From an uncultured Alsobacter sp. (GTDB lineage: Bacteria > Pseudomonadota > Alphaproteobacteria > Rhizobiales > Beijerinckiaceae): a DNA stretch of 64,000 bases. A model generated the notes under the pieces. The model ran no database searches. It had not been told where the DNA came from and worked only from the letters and a program-made list of their open reading frames with translations. Shown piece after piece: positions 63,692-64,000 of this stretch. The stretch is from contig NZ_CAMFHB010000013.1 in NCBI RefSeq assembly GCF_945952055.1, positions 1 to 64,000 on the forward strand. The letters are read 5' to 3'. Numbering within the stretch: the first letter of the stretch is position 1; every line of letters starts with the position of its first letter. A program made the translations under genes and the position numbers.

Positions 63692-64000
63692 TCATCGACG
63701 CACACTGCCATGCGTGGGCGCACTGGCCCTACCAGCCGCCGGTGCCCGATCCGGCGAGCCGGGGCAGCGCCGCGCAGCTCCTGTGGGAGATGGAGCAGAA
63801 CGGGGTCGAGCGCGCCGTCGTCATCTGCGCGGGCCTGGGAGGCAATCCCGGCAACAACGACTACGTCGCCGAGGCCGCCCGAGCCTCCGGCGGTCGGCTG
63901 ATCGCCTTCGCGGATGTCGACTCGCGCTGGTGGGATCACCACCACGCCCCGGGCGCGCCGGCCCGCTTCCGGGCGGAGCTCGACCGGCTTCGCCCGATCG
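63688..64000 (+). CDS. Amidohydrolase-family (TIM-barrel metal hydrolase) protein, partial
   Basis: Only the first 104 residues are in the window. It begins MIIDAHCHAWAHWPYQPP, the HxH metal motif (H6, H8) of the amidohydrolase-2/COG3618 superfamily, followed by LLWEMEQNGVERAVVICAGLGGNPGNNDYVAEAA and a second barrel strand LIAFADVD. Relatives include sugar-lactone hydrolases and decarboxylases; next to a rhamnonate-dehydratase-like enzyme a lactonase role is attractive but unproven. Its ATG overlaps the preceding ATPase stop, so it is the sixth coupled gene of the operon. Confidence 0.85.
   Translation, partial: MIIDAHCHAWAHWPYQPPVPDPASRGSAAQLLWEMEQNGVERAVVICAGLGGNPGNNDYVAEAARASGGRLIAFADVDSRWWDHHHAPGAPARFRAELDRLRPI

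Overview
The window is a gene-dense, GC-rich stretch of an alphaproteobacterial chromosome, almost certainly order Hyphomicrobiales (Rhizobiales). Indicators are a CcrM-type cell-cycle methylase next to rnhB, FlaF beside a flagellin, an IalB-family protein, an F0-only ATP synthase operon, the smc/dsbA-like/dciA/mutY block, and the polyprenyl synthase/DUF2007/methyltransferase/glyQ/glyS block. The genus cannot be fixed by reading alone. No rRNA, tRNA, CRISPR, prophage or insertion sequence was recognised.

Layout. 1-4796 (minus): aa3 cytochrome c oxidase operon ctaC-ctaD-ctaB-small CoxF-like gene-ctaG-ctaE, with ctaE cut by the window edge. 5180-6410: an IalB-like exported protein and a lipoprotein. 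6581-9638: a very large flagellin-family protein and FlaF. 9664-14505: promoter, tandem glycine riboswitch and glycine cleavage genes gcvT-gcvH-gcvPA-gcvPB. 14631-19870: zinc metallopeptidase, glycosyltransferase, PA0069-type radical SAM protein, VOC protein, rnhB and ccrM. 20130-26110: smc, DsbA-like protein and DciA-like protein (minus), then mutY (plus). 26258-28974: a clear sigma70-type promoter and the ATP synthase F0 operon atpI-atpB-atpE-b'-b, ended by a terminator. 29154-35167: receiver-only response regulator, a family-4-like uracil-DNA glycosylase lacking two usual Fe-S cysteines, ETF:quinone oxidoreductase, a TPR protein and ispE. 35211-38853 (minus): polyprenyl diphosphate synthase, a 65-residue DnaJ-type zinc-finger protein, and an overlapping DUF898/M48 peptidase pair. 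39002-44304: DUF2007 protein, methyltransferase, small exported protein, glyQ, a double CDGSH protein and glyS. 44322-46576: nested palindromic repeats, HAD phosphatase, Crp/Fnr regulator and two unrecognised small genes. 46557-53448 (minus): bioY, terminator, an MFS transporter, then a tetR-adaptor-RND efflux operon behind a perfect 24-bp palindromic operator. 53600-55288: a metallo-beta-lactamase-fold hydrolase and a DUF1499 protein. 55390-64000: a LacI-family regulator, a second nested palindrome, a LacI-type operator, and a tightly coupled operon of Opp/Dpp-type ABC transporter genes, an L-rhamnonate-dehydratase-like enolase-superfamily enzyme and the start of an amidohydrolase.

Most of the window is conserved housekeeping DNA. 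The parts most worth a second look are the last operon (a regulated uptake-plus-catabolism unit, probably for a sugar acid or glycoside), the isolated giant flagellin/FlaF pair, the cysteine-depleted uracil-DNA glycosylase, the DUF898/M48 pair, and two unrelated repeats that share one design: conserved outer arms enclosing a different small hairpin in each arm.
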